64,000 bases of DNA from Trematomus loennbergii (GCA_012861695.1 JAAOOA010000148.1:512501-576500); one strand, 5' to 3'. Shown: positions 11,304-24,682, counted from the first letter of the stretch. Made by a program: numbers and translations. The notes: generated by a model from the letters alone, not told the origin.

Positions 11304-12930
11304 AATAAGTAAAATGAGGAATGATTTTGTTTAGTTTTGGCCACTAGGGGCAGAAAAACCAGGAAACAGTTTTCCTATTACACATTCAGAAAACACAAAA
11401 CAACATTATGTTTTATTCAGAGTAGTGTTTATTGCCATTTCACTAACCTAAGTCCAACAGTGTCTCTCTTCTATTAGCTTTTTTGGGAGTATTGGGAAAA
11501 CCAAATCACTATAGCTTGAGTGTGTTCATCTTCTAGCCCTGGTCTGTTTGTCATTTGATTCTGTGTGTTAGTGTTAGTCAGTTTTCTAAAGCTTTATCAC
11601 TGAAACCATCATCCTGCAGCTCGATGACAGCAGTGAAGCCTACCTGCTCTTATCCCTACTCATTGTCGTTTTGTTGTGACGCTAGTGTTACAAGTTTCTC
11701 AGTAACATCAATATTCAGTCTACTTACAACCCAAAGAATATCTGCTCAGATGGTTGAGTCTGGCATCCATTTTGCATGTTGGGTGTATTTAATAAAATAT
11801 CTCTGAATCCTAAATCAATCAGAGGCAACTCACGTCCCGAATCCTGGCTTTATTGTTGATTATGCAAACAAATCAACCTCGGAATGAATTTCCTTTGCCC
11901 TCATTTTATTTGTTTGTTTTTCCCCCCTCATCTCAGTCGTTTCCTCTCCTCCAAAAAGTGGTGTTGTTTGTGCATGGATCCTCTGTTATCTCATTAAGCC
12001 CTCCAAACACTCAGGCTTCCTGAAGCCTCCATTATTCTTTTTATCTCTGATTAGGGATTCTATTAAAAAAGTAAATGAGGTCTGTGGGGTCCTTGTTTTC
12101 ACCATCTCTTTTTTGCAACAAAATGTGTCCTAACCACATGTTTAGGCTTTCTAAATGCACATAGATTTAGAGTGCTTCGCTTAAGTGAATGAAACCATTG
12201 GCAACTAAAGGCTATTCATATCAGATGTCATCTAAGCGATGAGCTGATGAGTCACCACAACAATAATACCATCAGATAATATTGCACTTATTTTCAATAC
12301 CATTAACCGTGAAGTGAACAGATGCATCCAAGGCTTCAGTTAAGAACTGTTATAAGAATGTGAATACAAAGTACACACATGCAGGATACCAGATGTATTT
12401 TAAGCCAGTCACAGCTGTGTTGTTCACCAGCAAAACAACAGAACACAACATAGCATCAGAAGAACATATGGTTGCAAAGAGGAAAAGATCCACCTTGTGT
12501 GAGTAATGCTCAATGAAGGGAAAATATGAAGAGTTGCAATCAGTGCAGCCGAATCAGAGTTACAGTCCAAAGCCACATTGAAAACAACTACATTCAAAAG
12601 AAAACAAATCATCACCTTGCCACAAATGCGTGTAAAACCGTAACCCCATTACCTGTGCCATAGAAGACACATTACAATCCTATAGAGCTTCATTTCTGCA
12701 ACAAACAATCAATGATACAAGGTTAGATAATTGAATACTGCAGGAATGCATTAGGTATATAATACACAAATGTCAATGTCATGGATGTCGACGTCAAGCA
12801 AAATAGATTCTCCCTTATATATAATAAGAGTTAATACAACCCATGTTAATGATCCCGGACGAGCCCCCCACAAAGGAGGAAATTCACCCAAAAGTCACAA
12901 TAATTGAACTTCACCTCTCAAAATTCAAAC
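11304..12930. other. Non-coding stretch, nothing recognised
   Basis: Between the two family T copies; no bounded element or convincing gene was seen. Confidence 0.5.
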
Positions 12931-12934
12931 TTAA

Positions 12935-13406
12935 AGGGGACCTATCATGCAAAATGCACTTTTGTACGTCTTTATACATGAATATGTGTCCCCGGTGTTC
13001 CAGGGAACTCACCAAGTGTCAGAAAACACAACCCTCTCTATTTTCCTCCATACCCAAATCTCTAAAAAAGGGGCTGCAACGATCTGATAAAAACTGATCC
13101 AGATTTGAACACTGTCCTGACGTCAGGACGGTGGCGCTACGGCTATTGGGCCAACTCCACCAATCAGGAGGAGACAGCAACGGCCATTGCCGTCGAAAGC
13201 GCTGGAGACGCTGTAGTACATATGCCAGGCCTGTAGATGGTGCTGTTCTCACAGAATCTGCCCAGAGCTATAAATTGTCAAATTGAGCAAAATGAGGCAT
13301 GGCTAAAATGCATGATCTGTTTGGTATTTTGAAAAAAAAAAAGTATAAACCTTATATAGGTATGGTCCTACACTATATTATTCAAATATAGCATGATAGG
13401 TCCACT
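12935..13406 (+). mobile_element. TTAA-flanked MITE (family T), copy 2
   Basis: Same ends as copy 1, with TTAA at 12931-12934 and 13407-13410. Very similar to copy 1 throughout apart from small indels, including a loss in the AACAGAGC region, which implies fairly recent shared ancestry. Confidence 0.88.
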
Positions 13407-13410
13407 TTAA

Positions 13411-14753
13411 CTTAATCATTGAAACTAATGCCGCTGGACCAGAGTGTGGCATAGTACAGCCCTCTTAAATGCAAGTGATTCTCCTCTGATAACTCTGGCC
13501 TTGACTCCGTCTACAGGCCATCTGAACAACAACCAACATAAGTGCAAAGAAACACACACCAATTGTTTGTCAAGCCTAGGATTGTCACTCATTTTTTTAC
13601 ACATGATTATATGATTAAATCCACATAAGCATATGTTTGGAAGATATTACCACGATGCAACACACACTAATGTTATGCTTTGGACTGACAACCCATAGGT
13701 AAAGTTTCTTTAAATGCCTGGAAGATGATTGACAATTTGCATGAATCCTCTAATTTCGTCTCATAAATAAAATACACTTTCATCTGCATAAAAGTGAATT
13801 CACCCAATGTAAAGGAAATCTAAGGCTGGTGGTGATAATAACAATGGTTAACTTTTGTCATAGTTATATAAGGCATATCAAGTTAATATGTTAGTACCAA
13901 TTAAATCAGTGGATAACAACCTTTTTCAAGTTACAACCCTCCAGAACAACCATGGTGATGTAACTCATATATCTTTAGCAGAATATACAAAGAATACATG
14001 CCTCTAACAATAATCAAAACAACAATACTAAGTCATTAGCATTTTGAATAAACATTACATTTAAATTGTGTAGATTATCAGATCTGTACTATACCACTAA
14101 ATATCTTACATTCACAACATTTCTTAAAACAAGCACTGAAGCCTATTTCGATTCAATTAGCAGTCGTCTATAATAATATATGTGTCCTCTTTTCTAACTC
14201 AAAATAAAACGCTGATACTCTAGACTCCTTAACAGCCTTCAGAGATATTGATGAATAAGACCACAGAAGAAGTGTGGGTTAATTAACAGGAGACAACCAC
14301 CCACTCACACACACATACAGATGTCTTACACTGGGGATCCTTCTCTATCCTCGCTCATGTCACACAGCCACTATTGCTAATCTGTGGTGGTTTCCATGGT
14401 TTCTTTGCATGTCACGGTTTTACTAATGAAGCGAAGACACAGTTGGGTCGTTCATCGGCACGGACCGCCTACCTTCTTACCCACAAGGATGACCAAAAGG
14501 ACTTCCTTTAGAGGTTTTCCTGGTTATTGAGCGAAGAAGGAGGTGCAGTTGCATGTGAGGCATGAAGAGAGGAAGGGGTGGGGATGGGATGTTAGAGGAG
14601 GAGGGGAAGAAGATGAATGGCAAGTCTTAAAGGGTTGTGGTAAAAGGGAAAGAGGAGGAGAGACGTAATGAGAGATGTCTGAGTGGGAACAAATGCAACT
14701 TACACAAGCAAAGGCAACCTGATGATGACATTTTACATTAACCCTTATTCGTG
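13411..14753. other. Non-coding stretch, purine-rich at its right part
   Basis: AT-rich without features to about 14500. 14530-14670 is purine-rich (GAGGAGGGGAAGAAG), giving a spurious pyrimidine-coded open frame on the minus strand. Confidence 0.5.
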
Positions 14754-15868
14754 TTACACAGCTTAGTTGAATACAGGATTCTGATTGGTCAATTTGGACA
14801 TTCAACAGGTCTGCTAGTCTTCGCTGAAAGATTGTTGCTAAGGAGAACAGACTGTTGCTAAGGAGGATCAAGGGACTATTTGGAGACAGTCAGCTGTACA
14901 CAACAATCAGAAAACACAGTGGAATACTTTTTTGATATTTATTTTGATATTTGTGGATAGCAGGAATCTTCGGATTCATGATGGCTAAACTGTCCCCAGT
15001 AAAGAAAAGAGAAAAAGAGAAGGAAAGAGGTTAAGAGAAAGAGTTGGACGTCAGAGAAATCAACAGAAGAAAAACAGACAGGAAGTCAACACTAAAGGGA
15101 ATAGCAGAAGAAGACAGACAGACAGGAAGTAAACACTAAAGGGAACAGCAGAAGAAGACAGACAGGAAGTAAACACTAAAGGGAACAGCAAACGAAGACA
15201 GAGAGGAAAAACACTAAAGGGAACAGCAGAAGAAGACAGACAGGAAGTCAACACTAAAGGGAACAGCAGAGAAGAAGACAGGGAAGTAAACACTAAAGGG
15301 AACAGCAGAAGAAGACAGACAGGAAGTAAACACTAAAGGGAACAGCAGCAGAAGACAGACATGAAGTCAACACTAAAGGGAACAGCAGAAGAAGACAGAC
15401 AGGAAGTAAACACGAAAGGGAACAGCAGAAGAAGACAGAGAAAGTAAACACTAAAGGGAACAGCAGAAGAAGACAGACAGGAAGTAAACACTAAAGGGAA
15501 CAGCAGAAGAAGACAGACAGGAAATAAACACTAAAGGGAACAGCAGAAGAAGACAGACAGAAGTAAACACTAAAGGGAACAGCAAAGAAGACAGAGAGAA
15601 AGTAAACACTAAAGGGAACAGCAGAAGAAGACAGAGAGGAAGTAAACACTAATAGAACTAAAAACGAGTTAATGGAAATAAAATGTGAACAGACTCTGAC
15701 AGTTAAAGTTGAGGCAATACAATCATTGTTGATCAATATTGTGAGTTGTTGGTTTATCTAGTATGTAGCAGTGTAATAAACGTATAATAAGCACTGATCA
15801 AGTTCAAGATCCCGCTCACTCTGTCGGGGTTTTCATTGATAACCGAGTCACTGCATATTATCCCTAAC
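14754..15868 (-). mobile_element. Palindrome-family element (family P), copy A
   Basis: One end carries TTGAATACAGGATTCTGATT then GGTCAATTTGG; the other carries a decayed palindrome ending CTGCATATTATCCCTAAC. Both ends are shared with copies B (24750), C (52948) and D (63554). Between them are a 40-bp minisatellite and a purine-rich block whose plus-strand reading (from about 14980) encodes a short basic stretch, LSPVKKREKEKERG. Superfamily unknown; no transposase recognised. Confidence 0.75.
15065..15655 (-). repeat. 40-bp minisatellite inside element copy A
   Basis: About 15 copies of a unit containing AGACAGACAGGAAGTAAACA then CTAAAGGGAACAGCAGAAGA. It is the reverse complement of the array at 53158-54270. 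Pyrimidine-strand open frames here are repeat translations. Confidence 0.95.
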
Positions 15869-16210
15869 ATGACACCTGAACAAACGGATTGTTGAATGTT
15901 CAAGTTGAAGGAGAATGGGTATACTTTTCTTAACAGTGTAAAGCTTATCTATACTTCCTTTCAACTTGATGCTCAGCCCTGCTTTATACTGAAAGCTCAT
16001 GCTACAAATGACAATATAACTACACACACACACACACCACAGCTATCTGCTATCTGCTCACTCTCCAGAATCAAGTTATTTTAATGAAAACTCTTTCAAG
16101 TCAAAGCCAGTGTATGTGGTAAATGAAGAAAGTGGATTATTCCATCAAACACATTTACCCACTTGATCTTACTGACAGCATTGGCAGCAGAGTAAGAGAT
16201 AGTGGTATGG

Positions 16211-16615
<405 letters not shown>

Positions 16616-18687
16616 TAACCAAAAAACCGGGAGTGCTTAGAGAAGATCAACAACAGAGGAGCTTTACTGTGTCAAACTAATTTATAAATAGTTGCTATAG
16701 TCATCTGGAAAGGCCACATATGTATATACTTTTCTGATACTTTTCAGATTAGATTAGATTGAACTTTGAGTCAAATTAAATGCGGTTTGCATCCAACCAG
16801 AAAGTGCAAAGTGTAGATAAAGTGGATGGAATTTACAGTACATTTACATCTTTGGTTTCAGTATGAACTTGTCCCATATGTGTTGAAAGCTACAGACCAT
16901 CATAGACTGTATATATGAAGCAGACCATTTGGTAAAAATTGTAAATAAATGTATGAATATGAAATTATGATTTACAGCTAGGATGCAAGTGTTGAATCTC
17001 AGCCGTCAAAGGGTCAGGAAACTCAGGTAGTGTGCAATTATAGTCAAATTAATGGTTATTTTAATTTGAAATTCATAGTCTCAGAGGTAATCTATGGCTG
17101 GTTAAAACTGAAAATGAGAAAGTTGTTTAACAATATCCTGTTTTTAATCATGCTGAAATTAACAGTATACCTTGTTAAAAAGTGTTGTATAAATAAAGTT
17201 TGAATGGGTTAGGGTTAGGGTTGACTTATTGATTTATATTCTACACACTGTAGGCTCTCCTCTCCGCTGTCTGTCCTTCCTTCTCTTCTTTCATGCGTCT
17301 CCTGTCCTCCTCTGGTTCATCAATCGCTGAGCAGGGTAAATCTTTAATGAGATGCCCTCTGTAGGTGTTGGCAGTAACATGAAGGGACAGTATAGGTGCG
17401 CCAAAATGTGAGATACACTCTGATTCTACAGGCATGGTCATTAGAGGCTGATCCTGACACCTTTCCTGAGGAGAGGAACATACAGGTGTTTACTAATGTA
17501 TGTACACACATTATCCATCAGCCCCATTATACCGACGTGTTGGAGAACATACATGTGTCAATGACCGAGCATCAATGCCTCTGGATGAAGAGCAGAGCTG
17601 CACTGCCCTCTGTGGCAGGAGGTGTCACGGCAAGTTTATTTGAGATATTCACTATTGTAGTAAATGTATCATCACGTCTCCTTTAAGTATATAACTTTCT
17701 TCTCTGGTTTGATTTTCCCACAGTTTGAATGATCATCAAGCTTCTAATTCTCACTTCCTTAGAACAGACAGAAAGCTTTGTTAGGATTGAATTGGTTTGT
17801 AATTACCATGTATGCAACTTTCAACCGTCTGGCCAACACTTCCTGTAATGTATCCTTGCTGAGACCTTCCCCTTTCCTTGCTTTGATTGTATAAAATGCT
17901 TGTAGTTCTGTTGTATGATGTCAGATCTAGTACGAACAATCTGTAGACTCTGTCCTTTCAGTATAATTGATTAACTATGTTAAATGCTTTGACTTTTTGA
18001 CTTTATTAAATAACAAAACTTGCTTTAAACTTCTATTACTTGTTAATTTCTTACCAATCAGGCTGTTTTTGTGTGGAATTTCCTCCACATTCACGTTTAG
18101 AGACCACGAGAATGGAACAGTGTCAGTGAGCTTAAACAGTGGTGAGTATGTCAATAATTTATCACTCAACATGATCATTGTTGTCAACGAGAGATATCTG
18201 AAACTCAGACGGAGAGATCAGTGATGTGCTTCTCAAACAGCATGCAAACATGTTTGTTATTCAACATGTTTTAGATGTGATGAAACTGAATGGGATAAAC
18301 CAAAGACAGATTCAAAATGTATCGTGAAGCTAGATATTTTCTTTGAAATGTATTTTCTTCTTTGTATATATTCTTTGCTAAAATTCAAAAACTAAACGCG
18401 ACCGATTCAATAAATAAGAAAGTCTGCCGCAATGAGCTGAAGTGAAAGTATTGGTATGAATGATATACCACTTTCCTACTAAGGAATATAAAGAAGAATC
18501 ATTCGTAACCCTTCATATCAAATTAGATTAGCAATTATGGCTCTTAACCTTATGTCAAGTGTTCTGATCAAATCAGAAAAAGCCTTCTCAGGAATCTTCA
18601 ATATGCAAAACACTTTTGAAAGCATCTTCCTGTGTATGATGGGACTAAACCTAAAGCAATCCTCATTCCTGCTGGTTCATTTTGTGC
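16616..18687. other. Non-coding stretch with a short telomere-like block
   Basis: No genes recognised. 17206-17222 reads GGGTTAGGGTTAGGGTT, nearly three vertebrate telomere units. The rest is AT-rich and unremarkable. Confidence 0.6.
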
Positions 18688-18892
18688 TACATTACATTAC
18701 ATGTCACTTGTTAGACGCTTTTATCCAAAGCGACTTACACACATTCAGTACTGTGGACAATCCCCATAGGAACAATTTGGGTGAAGTGTCTTGCCCAGGG
18801 ACACACGACTGCAGTGGGACTCGAACTTGCTATCCTCTGATTTGAAGATCAGCACACCATCCACTGAGCAGTAACCCACTGAGCCACAGGCT
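18688..18892 (-). mobile_element. tRNA-derived SINE, copy 2
   Basis: Starts with ATTACATTACATGTCACTTG, then the tail complement GCTTTTATCCAAAGCGACTT, and ends with a tRNA-like head (GGCTCAGTGGGTTACTGCTC on the minus strand, an A-box-like sequence). Confidence 0.88.
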
Positions 18893-19044
18893 AGGCAGTA
18901 TACTTGTTTATCATTGTGTTTTCTGTATTTTAAAGGCCCGTCAAGGTTTTAAATGATGTGGTATGTGGCATGTTTAAAAGTATATACTGAAATTAAAAAG
19001 GCTCTATTGTGTCAGGTTCACATTGTTTGTTGTTCCTCTACTGT

Positions 19045-19128
19045 GACATGTTTAGCCTTTGCACATCATTTACATGCACCAAAAAACTATTTAACACACT
19101 ACAGGAAAGGGAAAACCCCAAAAGCAGA
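19045..19128 (-). mobile_element. MITE family M1, fragment
   Basis: On the minus strand it reads CTTTTGGGGTTTTCCCTTTC, CTGTAGTGTGTTAAATAG and GCATGTAAATGATGTGCAAA, which match the 5' part of the copy at 7816-8213. Confidence 0.65.
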
Positions 19129-19782
19129 ATAGAAATAACAGTAACCTGGCAATGGGAGATTAAATTAAACTTGTTTTTTTCTAAGATTATCTGTAAATTG
19201 CATGCATGGCTCTGTCAAGCCAAGACAGAGAGCCAGCTGGTGTGTCTTCCACACATAGTACATGACTGCACAACAGATTGCTAGGTGGTGATTGACCGGA
19301 AAATCATCCTGCAAAACTAAATATGGCACTTGTTCCCTTAATGAGATGCGTGGTCAAATCATATAATACAATATGAGCACAAATAAATAAAAACATATAT
19401 ATAAAAAAACTAAAAGACATATTCCAACAGAGAAAAAGTAAACGTTATTACTGAGACTCACATAGACATCTTTAACCAAAGTGAGTGTCTTAGCCTATTT
19501 TTAAATTCATGCCGTGCAAAGAGTGCCAACATTGCTCAACCATGCTATCATCCACCTCCCTACGTGGACGTCAGACCTATTGGACTGACATAAAAGGCAA
19601 GAAAAACAGAAATGTTTTGATGTATTGGAGGCGAATCTGTCTGCTCCAAAACAGTTTTGGCAAAGCAAATTATACGAACAAACTGAGTGAGAAGAAGGTG
19701 CTGCTTTCACTTCAAAATCTGATGGGCAGTTTATTGAGAACAACACAAACTACCCACTACCAGATGTAAGTTTAGATTTCTC
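19129..19782. other. Non-coding stretch, nothing recognised
   Basis: Short open frames at 19507-19769 on both strands have no recognisable domain or neighbours and are likely chance. Confidence 0.5.
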
Positions 19783-19915
<133 letters not shown>

Positions 19916-20242
19916 CAGCAACCATGCTCAAGATCAGCAGTTGGTCCACTTGTGATTGGCAGATCATCCAGAGGCGACATAAAGCCTTTCTTCCACCCTC
20001 AAACTGAGCTGTCAGTCAAATGGAAACAGGGTAGCTATGCAATATGGGAGCTGCAAATAGCCTGTCGTCACCTCGGGCCCTTCAGGGGACGCAGTGGGAA
20101 CATTGTGTTTACGGAAGCCTCAGAAGAAAGACTCTTCATACACCTGCACAGTCTGTGGAAATATAGTATAAAGCCAACATGATCGCACTCCTAAGGTGAG
20201 ATGTTTGGAAGCAGCAGGTCTGATTTCAGTTTAAACCCTGTG

Positions 20243-20437
20243 TACACTGTGATATGTGCTTTTGTATAGTAGAATGAATGCATTGCCTGTCATCCCTTAT
20301 TGTATCATGATTATAGGGTTAGGGTTAGGGTGACAGCAGGATATATTCTCTGGATGTATGAAGAGAACTGTGGGAGTTGCCCAGTGAAGAGTGGAAGCCA
20401 AAAGGGCCTGTCTCTCAATTACAAAAAAGTACCCTGT
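20243..20437 (+). repeat. Local duplication, unit 1
   Basis: Contains TATGTGCTTTTGTATAGTAG, a GGGTTAGGGTTAGGG block (20316-20330), GATATATTCTCTGGATGTAT and CTGTCTCTCAATTACAAAAA. The same order of blocks recurs at 20447-20895, split by a SINE and an AT repeat. Confidence 0.8.
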
Positions 20438-20526
20438 ATCAACCATTGTTATGTGCTTTTGTATAGTAGAATGAATGTATTGCCAATACTAACTTGTTGT
20501 ATTATGATTATCAGGGTTAGGGTTAC

Positions 20527-20728
20527 ATAACATTACATTACATTACATGTAATTTGTTAGACCCTTTTATCCAAAGCGACTTACATACTCAATACTGTGG
20601 ACAATCCCCACAGGAGCAATTTGGGGTGAAGTGTCTCAGGGACACAACGACATGCTGACTGCAGTGGGACTCGAACTTGCTACCCCCTGATTCCATGTCC
20701 AGCAAACTATCCACTGAGCCACAGCCTC

Positions 20729-20730
<2 letters not shown>
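20527..20730 (-). mobile_element. tRNA-derived SINE, copy 3
   Basis: ATTACATTACATTACATGTA end, CTTTTATCCAAAGCGACTTA and a minus-strand head GGCTGTGGCTCAGTGGATAG. Inserted within a local duplication. Confidence 0.88.

Positions 20731-20731
<1 letters not shown>

Positions 20732-20772
<41 letters not shown>
20732..20772. repeat. (TA)n microsatellite
   Basis: About 40 bp of TA dinucleotide directly at the head side of the SINE. Confidence 0.95.
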
Positions 20773-20773
<1 letters not shown>

Positions 20774-20912
20774 AAATAAGATATATTCACTGGATGTATA
20801 AAGAATAGATGTATAAAGATGACTGGATATAGCTGTAGTTGCTCAGTGGTGCAAGAAGCCAAAAGGGACTGTCTCTCAATTACAAAAAGTACCCGTATCT
20901 GAGCCAATAGAG

Positions 20913-21426
20913 CAGGGGTGTCAAACTCAATTTCATCACGGGCCACGTCAGCATTATGGTTGCACTCAAAGGGCCGGTAACTTTAACTTGTAACTTTAAG
21001 ACTATATCATTAATTAATATAACTTCATAATTAACTACGTCTGAAAGCAGAAGTCTAGAGCAAATAATTGCAAGTCTCTTCAGTAAGAATGTCACAATAT
21101 GATTTTAAAAGAAAAGCCACATTCTGGAAAACATGATTGTGACATTTTGAAAAAGAGAAGTGACATTTTGAAAAAAAAATCTATTTATGAGAAAAAGGCT
21201 AATTCTAAGAAAAAAGGCATATTTGGACAAAAAAAGTCAAATTCTGAAAAAAAAGGCAAATTTGAGATGCATTGTGGGACATGTCATTTATGGGCAACGT
21301 GCTTCTGTAAAGTAGCATGTAACCGTATAATAAACATACTATATTCTTTGCAAGCTCTTGTGGGGCCACATAAAATGAAGTCGCGGGCCGGATTTGGCCC
21401 CCCGGGCCTTGAGTTTGACACCCCTG
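20913..21426. mobile_element. hAT-type non-autonomous element (514 bp)
   Basis: Terminal inverted repeats CAGGGGTGTCAAACTCAA and TTGAGTTTGACACCCCTG, flanked by a perfect 8-bp duplication CAATAGAG (20905-20912 and 21427-21434). The CAGGGGTGTCAAACTC end and an 8-bp duplication are hallmarks of hAT MITEs. The interior is A-rich and has no transposase. Confidence 0.95.
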
Positions 21427-21434
21427 CAATAGAG

Positions 21435-22042
21435 CGTAAGCACTTGCAATTTCCATAAGCCCCGCCTTCAATCCACAGCATCATGGCCGGTCTCGGATCA
21501 GTCAAATAAAGAAAGGTAAAATACCTCGCAAAGGCTATTCAAGTGATCTTACTGGGTAGTTGATTTAGCTTAAAAGACGATATATCTACTTACAGAGGTC
21601 TTTTTCCCAATGTAAGTCAATGGCAAAAAGTGTCTTTGTGCTGTAAATCAGAACAAACCTTTTATAGTGTTTAAATATATAAGCTCACTTCATCCAACGC
21701 CCATTCAAGAAACCTCCATCTTTAATATAATGGTGTAACGGTGCAACTGTACGCTGCATAATGAACCCATGGTAAGATCAAATACCTAAAAGACAAAGGG
21801 GAACAACATTAAAATGCGTAAGCTCACTAACAAGGTACCTCAGCACCGGGACAATGGCCTCTTTGTATTGTTTGTCTCTCCAGTAATCTCTGTGTACTCT
21901 TATAAAGCATCTTTGCCCTCTATCAGAAACATCTGCCTTGCATCAAGTGGCCATTCAGGCTGTTCAAGTGGATGTTTGAAGGTCATTATGTCTCCCTCTT
22001 GTCAGCTAGCCGCCTTCTCTTCCCTCTACTTTGAATTCATAT
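21435..22042. other. Non-coding stretch, nothing recognised
   Basis: Unbounded sequence between the hAT and the TTAA element. It may be older repeat sequence into which the hAT inserted, but no ends are visible. Confidence 0.45.
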
Positions 22043-22046
22043 TTAA

Positions 22047-23193
22047 CCTGTTAAGCCCCGAGCCTGTTTTCCAGGTCTCAGGCTCGAACATGACATTCCC
22101 AGGACAAATGACTTCACTTATAAAAGGGGTAAATTAATTAAAACAAATCTCAAAGCAATGATAGACCTGTGACTTGGATGTAGAAAAGTCAGAATCAATA
22201 CAGATCTTTTTGATTTTAAAGTAAATTCAGATTGAACATGGTAAAAAAACGTAAATTCCAGTGTCGGTCCAAAAAAACAAACATTACTTATAGTGAAAAC
22301 CACCCTTGAATGATGGTAAGGTAGACTAAAAGCTTTAGGAATCCAAATTATATCATATAATAAGTACCCTGTATCAAGATTGATGCAAAACAAGTGACAT
22401 TTGACCTTTTTAGAGAGGTTTAGCACACAAAAAACACTTCTGGGGTCATTTGGGTGCATTTTCCATATCTCCGGCCCCCCTTGGTCGATTTTGATGATTG
22501 ACACCTCTTTTTAACCGTTAGAGCCAATAGAATCGAGGGGAAGTTCCTAAATCCACCTACACGTTACCAAATAAGGAGTGAGAGTGATGTGTAGCCAGAA
22601 TACCCAAAACAGGAAGCACTCTGGTAGCTATCATAGCAGCTAATATGAAAATAAAAATGGAATGTTGGATTATCAGTAATAATTTCAAAGTGACACAGAC
22701 ACATTGGATTAACCTATGGATTAACCTTAAACCGCGTTTTTCTCGTTGTAATGCCATTGAACACGACTTTTGATCAGAAACAGCAGAAGGTAAGACATTT
22801 CTCCCGTTTTTGCTCCATAAAGCTCCGTGTTGTGATGTCTGGGTTTGCTTCCCATGTTGCGAGTTCTGATCGCTCAGTGATGATACTAATACCTCTAGAA
22901 TCTGTGGAATCTCAGTTTGCTAGCTAATATCTTGTTTGTGCAGATCCGATAAGTAATAAAGTATTTATACCTAGAGTTCTGTGCTAAGTGCGTTAGCATT
23001 TTTTCACTCAGGGCTAATTTAGACGCTTCTTGTGAGACTTATGTTTTCTTTCGGTAAAAATGATTTATATCGTCAGTTAGCTGAGTTTCTTCCCGTTAAA
23101 TGAGTATAACACACTCATAGTTTATTAAATGTTAAGAAGCCCTGAGACACAGTGTCGTGAAAAAAGCCGGCAGGGGCTATGGGGCTTAACAGG
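22047..23193 (+). mobile_element. piggyBac-like non-autonomous element (1.15 kb), family G copy 1
   Basis: Inverted ends CCTGTTAAGCCCC and GGGGCTTAACAGG, with TTAA on both sides (22043-22046 and 23194-23197). TTAA targets with ends starting CC fit piggyBac. No transposase frame is visible. An inverted, truncated relative lies at 42468-43258. Confidence 0.88.
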
Positions 23194-23197
23194 TTAA

Positions 23198-24419
23198 CTC
23201 TGCTTTGTGTTTCTGAACTCAACGTTTTATTATTTGTCTTCTCATGGATGGTCCTATTCTGTGTCTGTGTTGTGTCATTTATTTTCATCGATCCCTCTTC
23301 CTCTTACCTGCACTGATGGTGTGTTTTGTTTACTTCCTGCTCTGTTGAAGGTCGGTCTGATTCATGTTTGACGCACAACAGCATTGAATGCTTACTGCTT
23401 TGTAAAAGTGACTTCCAATTGAAATTAGCAGAGCATTATAAGAGCATGTTATGTTAGCCCGACTTTCTCTGTGCGTGTCTGCCTTCCCTGTCTGCCTGTT
23501 TGCTCTGAAATGAAGATGGTTTCTTTCATATATTAATGTGCGTAAGTGCCCCCACCTTCAGCCCATTCCTCTTCAGTGCTTGAAAGGTTCAGATTATTTT
23601 CATGAATGTCTGCCAATCCTTCAACGTGCAAGAAAAACATGAAAACATTATGCAGCAAACACTGCACTACGGATTGTTTACACGTAACAAACACAAGTGA
23701 TACTTCCGTGTGGCTTTATTAGATTTACAGGACATGTAATGTGATGAAATACCTTGATTTTTCACATATTTAATTCACAGGGATGAAGAAAAAGAGACGT
23801 TATCTCTATATGTATCTCATAATTATGACTTGGTATCTCGTAATTGCGAGATCTTTATCTCATAATTATGGATAAGGGATTTGTAATTACATTAAGTCTT
23901 AAAAGTAGCCGAAGGAACTTATGATATAGTTTCAAATTTGGTTCAGAGGAGTTTAAGCTAAATGCTGACAGATGCGATCAGTGTAATAAATAACATATGA
24001 GATCCTGAGTCAGAAATACAAATCTGTATATTTTATATGAGTCTTATTTTAGGAGGTGCACTGTATTTAGTATTCAACATTATTGGATGTCTTACTCCCT
24101 TAAAGACAATGCATCTGTTTTATAGTTTTATTTTTCTACCTTGTATAGGGAAGAAAAGATTTATGATTATTTTTGCTAGGCGTTATTGTAAATTGCAGAA
24201 CAGCAGTGTTTTTTATTCATACCAGATGTTTATAAAAAGCCAATAAAGAAAGCTGAATTGGAGTTGCAGAAGTCACTTGGATGATACATTGCAAAAACAA
24301 CTTGGATAATATTTTCACTTTAAGAGGAAATACATTTTAACAGCTGCTATTCAGATTGCACACTTTTCATACTCCATTATGTTCAACTAGATATTGGACT
24401 ATTTCACTTTTATTAAAAA
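23198..24419. other. Non-coding stretch with a short palindromic repeat
   Basis: At 23800-23870 the phrase TATCTCATAATTATGACTTG alternates with its near-complement (TCTCGTAATTGCGAGATC), a known style of fish simple palindromic repeat. Otherwise nothing is recognised. Confidence 0.5.
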
Positions 24420-24682
24420 GCAGCAAAACAACTAAATCTAAATTATGAGACAGGTGCTCAAAAATTACAAAAATAAGCTCCTGCCGATATGACCGTCTAT
24501 CTTGCAAAAATAAAGTTTATTGTTTCTGTTCTAGACTTTCATCAGAGCTTATTGTTGTTGTTATTTGCATATTGTTGTCAAGTAAGTCTAAGTGCATTTT
24601 TTTATTGTGTTAATAATTGTTATTTTATAAAGTGTTTCACTAGACTCTAATATTTGAGAATGTATTTTTCTGAAATGCAGTC
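24420..24682 (+). repeat. Dispersed repeat R1, copy 1
   Basis: Shares with 32430-32700, in the same orientation, GTGCTCAAAAATT, CTTGCAAAAATAAA, CTAGACTTTCATCAGAGCTT, ATTTGCATATTGTTGTCA and TAATATTTGAGAAT. No ends are defined. Confidence 0.7.

Larger units (their letters stand above)
20447..20895 (+). repeat. Local duplication, unit 2 (interrupted)
   Basis: Repeats unit 1: TATGTGCTTTTGTATAGTAG, then GGGTTAGGGTTA (20514-20525), then after the insertion GATATATTCACTGGATGTAT and CTGTCTCTCAATTACAAAAA. The SINE plus (TA)n at 20527-20772 sits in the middle, so that insertion came after the duplication. Confidence 0.78.

Noticed and set aside
17206..17222. A true telomere or chromosome-fusion scar
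   Set aside because: Only about three TTAGGG units, with ordinary unique sequence on both sides; too short to claim a fusion.
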